Below are positions 57,074-64,000 of a stretch of 64,000 nt of DNA, piece by piece; position 1 is the stretch's first letter, and each line of letters starts with the position of its first letter. A program made the translations under genes and the position numbers. Location: NCBI RefSeq assembly GCF_000720135.1, contig NZ_JOIU01000008.1, positions 62,001 through 126,000 on the forward strand, read 5' to 3'. A model generated the notes under the pieces. The model worked only from the letters and a program-made list of their open reading frames with translations. It had not been told where the DNA came from and did no database searches. The stretch is from Streptomyces sp. NRRL S-1022. Lineage in GTDB: Bacteria; Actinomycetota; Actinomycetes; Streptomycetales; Streptomycetaceae.

Positions 57074-58570
57074 GTGGGGAGTACGACACCGGCGATACGC
57101 GGCGGAGCCGGCCGGCGCCAGGGCACCGGACGGCGGGGCGCGGTGGTCGCCGCGCTCATGCTGTCGATGGCCCTGGCGGCGCTCGACTCCACCGCCGTCT
57201 CCACGGCCGTACCGCAGATCGTCGGCGACCTCGGCGGGTTCTCCGTCTTCTCGTGGCTGTTCTCCGGCTACCTGCTCGCCGTCACCGTCACGCTCCCCGT
57301 CTACGGCAGGCTCTCCGACACCTTCGGCCGCAAGCCGGTGCTGGTGGTGGGAGCGGCCGTGTTCCTGCTGGGGTCGCTGCTGTGCGCGGGGGCCTGGAAC
57401 ATGGGGGCGCTGATCGCGTTCCGGATCGTGCAGGGCCTGGGCGGCGGGGCGTTGCAGGGCACGGTGCAGACGCTGGCCGCCGATCTGTATCCGCTGGCGG
57501 AGCGCCCGAGGATCCAGTCCAGGCTGTCCACGGTGTGGGCGGTGTCCGCGGTGGCCGGTCCCGGACTCGGCGGGGTGCTCGCCGCCTACGCCGACTGGCG
57601 CTGGATCTTCCTTATCAACCTGCCGATCGGCGCCGCCGCCCTGTGGCTGATCGTCCGTCACCTGCACGAACCGCAGCGGGAGCGGGCGCAGCCCGCGCGC
57701 GTGGACTGGGCCGGCGCGCTCGCGGTGTTCGCGTGCGGCGGGGTGCTGCTGACCGCGCTGGTGCAGGGCGGGGTGGCGTGGCCGTGGCTGTCGGCGCCGT
57801 CGCTGACGCTCCTCGGCACGGGCCTGGCGCTGGCCGGGGTGACGGTGGCCGTGGAGCGGCGGGCCGCGGAGCCGGTCATCCCGGGGTGGGTGTGGCGGCG
57901 CCGGACGATCGCGGCCGTCAATCTGTCCCTGGGCGCGCTGGGGCTGCTGATGGTGGCGCCGGCGGTGTTCCTGCCGACGTACGCGCAGTCGGTGCTCGGA
58001 CTCGCACCGGTGGCCGCCGGGTTCGTGCTGTCGGTGTGGACGCTCAGCTGGCCGGCGACGGCCGCGCTCAGCCAGCACGTCTACCGGCGGATCGGCTTCC
58101 GGGACACCGCGCTGCTCGGCATCGGCCTGGCGGCGCTGATCCTGAGCGCGTTCCCGTTCCTGCCGTACCCCGGGTCCTGGTGGCAGCCGACGCTGCTGAT
58201 GCTGCTGCTGGGTGGGGCGCTGGGGCTGTTCCAGCTGCCGCTGATCGTCGGGGTGCAGTCGACCGTGGGCTGGTCGGAGCGGGGCACCACGACCGCGTCG
58301 GTGCTGTTCTGCCGGCAGACCGGGCAGACCCTCGGCGCCTCGCTGTTCGGCGCCGTCGCCAACGGCGTGCTGGCCGCCCGGCTGGGCGGGGCCGGCGACC
58401 TGGACTCGGTCACGCGCGCGCTGGACGGCGGCACGGTCCCGGAGGCGACCCGGCGGGCGATCGCCGACGCGGTCCACGCGGTCTACCTCGGCGCGGCGGG
58501 CGCGGCGGCCCTGGCGTTCGTGGTGCTGCTGCTGGTGGCGCCCCGCCGGTTCCCGGTGCTCCAGGACTGA
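57074..58570 (+). CDS. MFS drug exporter (DHA2, 14-TM type)
   Basis: A 498-residue major-facilitator exporter. The first transmembrane helix carries LDSTAVSTAVPQIVGDL (the DHA2 motif D1 region), then the cytoplasmic loop GRLSDTFGRKPVLVV (motif A) and the motif C-like GPGLGGVLAAYADWRWIFLINLP. The length and pattern fit 14-helix EmrB/QacA-type proton antiporters for drugs or metabolites. GTG 57074 has GGAGGGG about 7 bases upstream; an upstream GTG at 57029 adds 15 residues without a ribosome site. No regulator is adjacent. Confidence 0.9.
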   Translation: MGSTTPAIRGGAGRRQGTGRRGAVVAALMLSMALAALDSTAVSTAVPQIVGDLGGFSVFSWLFSGYLLAVTVTLPVYGRLSDTFGRKPVLVVGAAVFLLGSLLCAGAWNMGALIAFRIVQGLGGGALQGTVQTLAADLYPLAERPRIQSRLSTVWAVSAVAGPGLGGVLAAYADWRWIFLINLPIGAAALWLIVRHLHEPQRERAQPARVDWAGALAVFACGGVLLTALVQGGVAWPWLSAPSLTLLGTGLALAGVTVAVERRAAEPVIPGWVWRRRTIAAVNLSLGALGLLMVAPAVFLPTYAQSVLGLAPVAAGFVLSVWTLSWPATAALSQHVYRRIGFRDTALLGIGLAALILSAFPFLPYPGSWWQPTLLMLLLGGALGLFQLPLIVGVQSTVGWSERGTTTASVLFCRQTGQTLGASLFGAVANGVLAARLGGAGDLDSVTRALDGGTVPEATRRAIADAVHAVYLGAAGAAALAFVVLLLVAPRRFPVLQD

Positions 58571-58702
58571 ACCCGGCGGGTTAACGCGGGTAACACCCCA
58601 GGTGGGAACGTTTCCCGCCGGGAAAGCGCATACCGACCGGCCAGTTCGGTGAAAACGCCGCGCGGTGCCGGCTCCGCGAGTAGCGTGCGTGGCTCAGCTC
58701 CC

Positions 58703-58770
58703 CCACCTCCCTGCGGTCCACCGCAAGGGACCCGAGCCACCTCCCTGCGGTCCGCCGCCACGGACCCGAG
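58703..58770. repeat. 34-bp imperfect tandem duplication upstream of DUF485 gene
   Basis: The unit starting CCACCTCCCTGCGGTCC is present at 58703-58736 and again at 58737-58770 with a few differences. It lies within the promoter/leader of the DUF485-symporter operon. Confidence 0.75.
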
Positions 58771-58789
58771 CCGCGCAAGGAGCCCCGGG

Positions 58790-59242
58790 ATGTCCTACGA
58801 CCCGCCGCACCCGTCGTACTCCTCCCCACCGCCACGCCCGCCACAGCCGCCCTACCCGTCGTCCCCGACCTACCCCTGGCAGCCGGCCGTGCCCCCCGAG
58901 CCGGTCCGGCCGGCCCGCCCCCCGGAGCGCGAACCGCTCGGCCACCACAGCGACCTGCGGGTGCTGCGCAGCGCCTACCGGTGGCAGCGCCGCACCGCCA
59001 CCCTCACCGCACTGGGCTACTTCACCCTCTTCCTCGTCCTGTCGGCGTACGCACCCGGCGTCATGACGCGCACCGTCGCCGACGGCATCCCCGCAGGCCT
59101 GCTGCTCGCCCTCGTCCAGCTCCCCGTCACCTGGCTGGCGATCGCCCTGTACGAGCACACCGCGCGCCGGTACGTCGACCCGCTCGCCGAGCGGATCCGC
59201 AGGCACGCCGAGCTGGACGCGCGGCGCGGAGCGGCCCGGTGA
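58790..59242 (+). CDS. DUF485 membrane protein (symporter partner)
   Basis: A 150-residue protein with a disordered Pro-rich N-terminus (about 1-45) and a DUF485 domain with two helices (ATLTALGYFTLFLVLSAYAP, then GIPAGLLLALVQLPVTWLAIALYE), followed by RRYVDPLAERIRRHAELD. DUF485 proteins accompany ActP-type acetate symporters. ATG 58790 has AAGGAG 7 bases upstream. Its stop overlaps the symporter start (GTGA), so the two are co-translated. Confidence 0.87.
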   Translation: MSYDPPHPSYSSPPPRPPQPPYPSSPTYPWQPAVPPEPVRPARPPEREPLGHHSDLRVLRSAYRWQRRTATLTALGYFTLFLVLSAYAPGVMTRTVADGIPAGLLLALVQLPVTWLAIALYEHTARRYVDPLAERIRRHAELDARRGAAR

Positions 59243-60873
59243 GCGGCGCCGGCGGCCCGGCGTTCACCGGGTTCAGCGCGTCCGCCCAGGCCATGTCCCT
59301 GGTCGCCTTCTCCACCGCCGCCACCGTCACCCTGCTGCTGTGCGTGATCACCGGCCCCGACCGGGACGACCTCGACGAGTTCTACACCGGCTACGGCTCC
59401 CTGTCCCCGCTGCGCAACGGCCTCGCCATCGCCGGCGACTACATCTCCGCCGCCACCGTCCTCGGCACCGGCGGAGTCATCGCCCTGTGCGGCTACGACG
59501 GTGTCGTCCTCGCCCTCAGCACGGCGCTGTCGCTGATGCTGCTGATGTTCCTGCTGGCCGAACCGCTGCGCAACGCGGGCCGGTTCACCATGGGCGACGT
59601 GCTCGCCCGCCGGCTGCCGGGCCGCTGCGTGCGCATCACGACGTGCGCGGTGACCATCGCCGCGCTGCTGCCCCTGATGCTGGTCCAACTGGCCGGGACC
59701 GGACAGCTGATGGCGTTCATCCTGGGCTTCACGGGCGAGTCCCTGAAGACCGGATGCGTCGCGGGACTCGGCACCCTCATGATCGCCTACGCGGCGATCG
59801 GCGGCATGAAGGGCACCGCCGTCATCCAGATCGTCAAGATCGTGCTGCTGATGGGCTCCGGCGCCCTGGTCGCCGCCCTGGTCCTGCACCGCTTCGGCTG
59901 GGACCCGGGCGCCCTGTTCACCACCGCCGCCCGGCGCAGCGACGCCGGCCCGGCCTTCCTGCGCTCCGGGCTCCAGTTCGGCACCACACCCGGCTCCCGC
60001 GTCGACATGATCGCCACCGAGCTGACCGTCGTACTCGGCGGCGCCTGCCTGCCGCACATCACCATGCGCATGTACACCGCCTCCAGCGCCCGCCAGGTGC
60101 GCCGCTCGATGTCCTGGGCGGTGAGCCTGGTCGCCCTGTTCGTCCTCGTCATCACCGTGGTCGGGTTCGGCGCCACCGCCCTGCTGGGGCGCACCGCGGT
60201 CGTGGCGGCCGACCCGCAGGGCAACACGGCGTACCTGCTGGGCACGCGCGCGGTGTTCGGCACCGACGTGACGACGGCGGAGACCTTCCTGTTCATCCTG
60301 GTCACCACCGCGATCTTCCTGACCCTGCTCGCCTCGGTGGCCGGGATGATCCTCGCGTGCGCCAACTCCCTCGCGCACGACGTGTTCGCGGCCCGGATGC
60401 AGGAGATGCCCGCCCGCCGCGAGATGACCCTGGCCCGCGTCTCGGCGCTCGCCATAGGCGTACCGACGATCCTGCTGGCCACCCTCGTGCAGCACCACAG
60501 CCTGCAGCCCCTGGTCACGCTCTCCTTCTGCCTGGGCGCCTCCGCCCTCGCCCCCGCCCTGGTCTACGGCCTGTTCTGGCGCCGCTACACCCGCAGCGGC
60601 CTGATGGGCACGCTCATCGGGGGCTCGCTGACCGTGCTGCTGCTGATGCCGGGCACCAAGCTCGTCTCCGGCTCGCCCGTGTCGGCGTTCCCGCACGCCG
60701 ACTTCAACTGGTTCCCGTTCACCACCACCGGCATCGTCTCCATCCCGGCCGGCTTCCTCTTCGGCTGGCTGGGCACGGTGCTGTCCGGCCGCACCGAGGC
60801 GCAACGGCAGCGACGCCAGTACGAGGCGGTGGAGGGACGCATCCTGGCGGGCGCGGTCCGCAAGGGCGGCTGA
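59239..60873 (+). CDS. Sodium:solute symporter (cation/acetate symporter type)
   Basis: A 544-residue SSS-family symporter with about 13 membrane helices. Signatures: DEFYTGYGSLSPLRNGLAIA near the N-terminus, GDYISAATVLGTGGVIALCG, AYAAIGGMKGTAVIQIVKI, and TLLASVAGMILACANSLAHD. The ACPHI-type loop (GGACLPHITMRMYTA) resembles ActP/YjcG. It probably takes up acetate or another short monocarboxylate with Na+ or H+. GTG 59239 overlaps the DUF485 stop. It converges with the coiled-coil gene (7 bases between stops). Confidence 0.9.
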   Translation: MSGAGGPAFTGFSASAQAMSLVAFSTAATVTLLLCVITGPDRDDLDEFYTGYGSLSPLRNGLAIAGDYISAATVLGTGGVIALCGYDGVVLALSTALSLMLLMFLLAEPLRNAGRFTMGDVLARRLPGRCVRITTCAVTIAALLPLMLVQLAGTGQLMAFILGFTGESLKTGCVAGLGTLMIAYAAIGGMKGTAVIQIVKIVLLMGSGALVAALVLHRFGWDPGALFTTAARRSDAGPAFLRSGLQFGTTPGSRVDMIATELTVVLGGACLPHITMRMYTASSARQVRRSMSWAVSLVALFVLVITVVGFGATALLGRTAVVAADPQGNTAYLLGTRAVFGTDVTTAETFLFILVTTAIFLTLLASVAGMILACANSLAHDVFAARMQEMPARREMTLARVSALAIGVPTILLATLVQHHSLQPLVTLSFCLGASALAPALVYGLFWRRYTRSGLMGTLIGGSLTVLLLMPGTKLVSGSPVSAFPHADFNWFPFTTTGIVSIPAGFLFGWLGTVLSGRTEAQRQRRQYEAVEGRILAGAVRKGG

Positions 60874-60880
60874 CCCGGCG

Positions 60881-61768
60881 TCACTCCCTGGCCACCCTGC
60901 CGGTCAGGGTGATGAGCCGGTCGCGTACGGAGTCCATGTGCGCCTGCATGTCGTCCCAGATCTCGCCGTGCTCGCGCAGCACCCGTTCGGTCTCCTGAGC
61001 GATGTGCTCCTCGCGCGCATGGGCCTCGGCGAGGATGTCGGCGGCACGCGCGCGCGCCTCCTCCTGGGAGCGGCGCGCGTACTCCTCCGCCTCCCCGACG
61101 GCTTGCCCCGCCTCCGCCAGCGCCGCCTCGGCCCGGCCGACCCGTTCGGCGTATCCGGCGTCCAGCGCGGCCAGCTGCTGGGCCTCGGCGCGTTCGGCCT
61201 CCGTCCAGCGTTCGGCCTGCTCCCGGGAGTGCTCGGCGAGCAGCCCGACGGTACGCCGGCGCGTCTCGCGCAGGGCCGCGAGCGTCTCGGCGCGCTGCGC
61301 CTTCACCTCCTGCCGGGCGCCGACGCGGATCTCCTCGGCCTCCGCCTGCGCGGCGAGCAGCCGCTGCCGGGCGTGTTCGTCGGCCTCCGCACGCAGCGCG
61401 TCCGCCGCCTCTCGCGCCTCCCGGCCCAGCCGCCCGGCGTCCGCCTCCGCCTGCGCGACCTGCTCCTCGGCCGCGCGCCGCGTCCGCTCCCGCAGGTCCG
61501 CCGCCTCCTCCAGCGCGAGCCGGTACACGCGCCGCGCACGGTCCCCGAGCGCCTCGTACGTCTGCGGCCCGAGCTGGGCGACGGCCTCGCGCAGCTCCGC
61601 GACCTCCGCCTCCATGTTCTTGGCGAGCACGGTCAGCCGGGCGGCCCGCTCCCAGGCGGCGTCCCGGTCGTCGGACAGCGCCTCCAGGTACGCGTGGACC
61701 TGCTCGGGGCGGTAGCCACGCCCCCGGACGGTCGTGAAGCCGTGCGGCGGCATCGATGCGCTGCTCAC
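60881..61768 (-). CDS. DivIVA-like coiled-coil protein
   Basis: A 295-residue protein. The N-terminal ~30 residues carry the DivIVA-like entry GFTTVRGRGYRPEQVHAYLEAL, then almost the whole remainder is a long Glu/Ala/Arg-rich coiled coil (EAEVAELREAVAQL, LAALDAGYAERVGRAEAAL), ending at DRLITLTGRVARE. Related Streptomyces proteins, often mislabelled cellulose-binding, take part in polar growth or filament-like scaffolds. GTG 61768 with AGGAG 8 bases upstream is preferred to ATG 61753. It stands next to the deaminase/SUKH gene on the same strand but is separated from it by a strong terminator. Confidence 0.8.
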   Translation of the reverse strand: MSSASMPPHGFTTVRGRGYRPEQVHAYLEALSDDRDAAWERAARLTVLAKNMEAEVAELREAVAQLGPQTYEALGDRARRVYRLALEEAADLRERTRRAAEEQVAQAEADAGRLGREAREAADALRAEADEHARQRLLAAQAEAEEIRVGARQEVKAQRAETLAALRETRRRTVGLLAEHSREQAERWTEAERAEAQQLAALDAGYAERVGRAEAALAEAGQAVGEAEEYARRSQEEARARAADILAEAHAREEHIAQETERVLREHGEIWDDMQAHMDSVRDRLITLTGRVARE

Positions 61769-61893
61769 CCTGGGGACTCCTCTCCACCGGACCTGCACGA
61801 CAGGATGATTTCGCGCATATCTTGATGGATCGGACGTGAGCGTTCATAACGCGACACTCCGCAGTCACGTCACGGCCTTCCCCCACAACACGT

Positions 61894-61925
61894 CGGGCCC
61901 TTCACGCGCACGCGTGAAGGGCCCG
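61894..61925 (-). terminator. Terminator of the deaminase/SUKH gene
   Basis: CGGGCCCTTCACGCG (61894-61908) and its complement (61911-61925) with a 2-base centre form a nearly continuous palindrome 36 bases after the stop codon of the minus-strand gene. Confidence 0.75.
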
Positions 61926-61960
61926 AAGAGGTCCCACCCGGCCGGCGGGCACCGGACGGG

Positions 61961-64000
61961 CTACAACAGCCCGTCCCACATCTGCTCCAGCAGCACCGAC
62001 CACCAGCTCTCCGGCGAACCGAGCGCCGCCGGGTCCAGGGCGGCCAGCTGCGCCTGGAAGTCGACGGTCCAGCGGCCCGCCTGCTCCTGGTTCAGCCCGT
62101 ACCTCAGCCGCCACATCCGGCCCAGCAGCGCCAGGCACCGCGCGAACTCCGGCAGCCCGGAGTTCACGAACTGCGGCGGCACCGGCGCACCGCCCGGCCC
62201 GGCCTCCACCGGCACGGCCACGATGTTCGCCGTCCCGTACTGCACACAGACCGCCTTGCCGAAGTCACTGCCCATCACGAGGTACGACCCCGCGTCCGCC
62301 GCCGGCTGCACCCCGCGCTCCGCCGCCAGCTCCGCCAGGGTCGGCACCGGGCGGCCCGGCTGCGCCTGCGCCCAGAAGAACGGGCCCATGTCCAGCGGCA
62401 GCCCCGCCACGACCAGGGTGTGCGCCACGATCGGCGGCACGCCCTGCCGGGACACCGCCTGCTGCTCGAACCGGAACACGCCCGGACCGAACGCCGCGGC
62501 CAGCTCCTGCGCGATGCCCTCCGGCGGCACCGGCGGCGCGGCCTGCACCGGCGGCAGCGGCGCCCGCACCGGCGCCGGCCGCGCGGGGCCGTCCGCCACC
62601 TGGTGCAGCTCGCCCTGGTGCGCCAGCAACTGCAGCATGCCCTGCTGCCTGCTCGCGTGGTCCGTGCCGTACGGGGCGATCGACGTGATCCGCGCCTGCG
62701 GCCACTGCTCGCGGATCATCCGCGCGCAGTAGGCACCCGGCAGCGCGCACGACTCCAGCTCCGTGTGCAGCTCCAGCACCTGGTCCGGCGGCACGTTCAT
62801 GGCCCGCAGCTCGTGGAAGATCTGCCACTCCGGGTGCGGGGTGCCCGGCGCCGAACGCCGGATCACCTGCTGCTCGGACCCGTCCTGCGCGCGATAACGC
62901 AGCACGGCCTGATACCCCGGCCCGACCGTCGGCTGCCCCTGCTGCGGATACCCGTACGCGCCCGCCGGCGGCACACCGGGCGCGCCGAGCGTGCCGGGCG
63001 CGGGCGGCGGCGGAGGCGCGCCCGGCCCACCCACCGGAGGAGCGGCCAGCACGGTCTCGGCATGGTGCACCCCACCGCGCGGGGAGTTCCCCACACCGGG
63101 AGGCTGCGGCACCGGACCGGCCGCCGCACCGGGGGCACCCGGAGGAAGCGGCGCGCCGGGGACACCCGGGGGGTTCGGCACACCAGGAGGCTGCGGAGCA
63201 CCCGGCGCGGGAGGCATGCCCGGGGCAGCCGGGGGTTGTGGCCCTCCCGGCGCGGGAGGCATGCCCGGGGCCGCGGGGGCACCCGGAGGGTTCGGCACAC
63301 CCGGACCACCGGCCGCACCCGGAGCACCGGGGACACCCGGAGGCTGCGGAGCACCCGGCACGGGAGGCATGCCCGGAGCACCCGGGCCCGCGTGAGCGCC
63401 GGGCGGGTTCGGCGTTCCCGGGGCACCAGGAGCACCCGGAGGTAGCGGCGCCCCCGGGGCACCTTGCGCACCCGGCACCCCCGGGGCACCCGGAGGCTGG
63501 GGCCCGCCCGGCGCCGCGAAGGCACCCGAATCGTTCGGCATACCCGGACCACCCGCCGCACCCTGCACGCCCGGAGCCCCCGGAGGCTGCGGCGAACCCG
63601 GTGCCGCCGGCCCGCCCGGCATCCCCGGGGCGCCAGGACCGCCCGGCGCACCCGGCGCCGTGGCGGGGCCCTGGGGTGAAGGGCCGCCCAGCCGGCCGGG
63701 GTCGGCCAGCACCGTGGCCGCGTGGTGCACGGTGCCCGGCGGCTGCGCCGCCTCCGGGCCGCCCTGGTCCTCGGGGCCCTCCGGGCCGAGGGCCGAGACG
63801 AGTTGCGTCGGCACGTACCCGCCCGCGGGCGGCGGTGCAGGCGGCCCCGGGCGCGCGCCCGGCGCGCCGGGGGCGCCAGGCGGTGGCGGCGGCGCACCCA
63901 CTCCCCCGCGCGCCTTCTTCGGCGGCGGCGCGGCCTTGCTCGTCGCCGCGTCCGCGATGTCCCCGGCGTTCGGCGCGAGCCGCCGCCCGGGCGCGCCCGG
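61961..64000 (-). CDS. Partial gene: Pro/Gly-rich region + deaminase-like motif + SUKH-4-like domain
   Basis: 680 codons are visible; the frame is open to base 64000, so the true start lies beyond the window. From the left edge of the protein: a Pro/Gly/Ala-rich stretch of over 300 residues with collagen-like GAPGxP repeats; then LRYRAQDGSEQQVI and HTE (His codon at 62765-62767) followed by C-x6-C (62747 and 62726) in ESCALPGAYCARMI, a pattern of toxin-type nucleotide deaminases; and, last, a domain with GLPLDMGPFFWAQAQ and ADAGSYLVMGSDFGKAVCV that fits SUKH-4 immunity proteins. Toxin-like and immunity-like parts thus share one polypeptide. Family calls are from pattern memory, not alignment. 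Confidence 0.7.
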   Translation of the reverse strand, partial: PGAPGRRLAPNAGDIADAATSKAAPPPKKARGGVGAPPPPPGAPGAPGARPGPPAPPPAGGYVPTQLVSALGPEGPEDQGGPEAAQPPGTVHHAATVLADPGRLGGPSPQGPATAPGAPGGPGAPGMPGGPAAPGSPQPPGAPGVQGAAGGPGMPNDSGAFAAPGGPQPPGAPGVPGAQGAPGAPLPPGAPGAPGTPNPPGAHAGPGAPGMPPVPGAPQPPGVPGAPGAAGGPGVPNPPGAPAAPGMPPAPGGPQPPAAPGMPPAPGAPQPPGVPNPPGVPGAPLPPGAPGAAAGPVPQPPGVGNSPRGGVHHAETVLAAPPVGGPGAPPPPPAPGTLGAPGVPPAGAYGYPQQGQPTVGPGYQAVLRYRAQDGSEQQVIRRSAPGTPHPEWQIFHELRAMNVPPDQVLELHTELESCALPGAYCARMIREQWPQARITSIAPYGTDHASRQQGMLQLLAHQGELHQVADGPARPAPVRAPLPPVQAAPPVPPEGIAQELAAAFGPGVFRFEQQAVSRQGVPPIVAHTLVVAGLPLDMGPFFWAQAQPGRPVPTLAELAAERGVQPAADAGSYLVMGSDFGKAVCVQYGTANIVAVPVEAGPGGAPVPPQFVNSGLPEFARCLALLGRMWRLRYGLNQEQAGRWTVDFQAQLAALDPAALGSPESWWSVLLEQMWDGLL

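Overview
The window is chromosomal DNA from a high-GC actinobacterium, almost certainly a Streptomyces. The reasons are very high GC, frequent GTG starts, many 4-base start/stop overlaps, a tRNA-Leu with anticodon UAA matching bldA, paired Rpf-like cell-wall hydrolases with a ydaO-type leader, and Streptomyces-typical families (MmyB-type XRE regulators, roadblock proteins, CYP107-like P450). From memory, the gene order resembles the S. coelicolor core around SCO3070-SCO3115; I could not check this by alignment. Most of the window is conserved core, with accessory-looking material at about 34.7-37.1 kb, 41.4-44.6 kb, 47.2-47.7 kb and 62-64 kb.

Layout. 1-4.6 kb: histidine-utilisation operon on the minus strand (hutU, an M20 amidohydrolase, hutF, hutI), tightly overlapped, with a recognisable promoter and operator; a PLP-dependent decarboxylase diverges from it. 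6.2-8.3 kb: three roadblock/LC7 genes and a DUF4388-like (PATAN) gene. 8.3-12.2 kb: membrane protein, RpiR regulator, small membrane protein, SDR and divergent XRE regulator. 12.5-19.1 kb: cystathionine beta-synthase, SGNH hydrolase, thiolase, small conserved proteins and a Bax-inhibitor-1 protein. 19.3 kb: bldA. 19.8-23.2 kb: MacB-like ABC exporter. 23.3-30.8 kb: cfa, a frameshifted secreted protein, ndh with Rex-like sites, ppx, DUF501, ftsB-like and eno. 31.1-33.3 kb: two Rpf-domain/LysM proteins, the first behind a c-di-AMP riboswitch.

33.4-41.2 kb: P450 coupled to a large NTPase/Sel1-repeat gene with two TTA codons, mazG, SurA-like lipoprotein, Ser/Thr kinase with TPR-like tail and a membrane partner. 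41.4-46.3 kb: N6-adenine methyltransferase fused to a specificity-like region but with HPPF instead of NPPF, a duplicated-domain secreted protein, an LppX-like lipoprotein and an HNH-nuclease lipoprotein. 46.4-51.6 kb: SDR, a GC-rich repeat block, MerR regulator and mfd. 51.9-58.6 kb: XRE regulator, secreted phospholipase A2, a second MacB-like ABC exporter and an MFS exporter. 58.8-64 kb: DUF485 plus sodium:solute symporter, a DivIVA-like coiled-coil protein, and a partial gene joining a Pro/Gly-rich region, a deaminase-like motif and a SUKH-4-like immunity domain.

Functional links visible in sequence: hut genes form one operon and a related operator-like site precedes the RpiR gene; bldA lies in the same window as a gene needing it; respiratory ndh carries Rex-type sites; core division and metabolism genes (eno, ftsB, DUF501, ppx) are linked as usual in actinobacteria.
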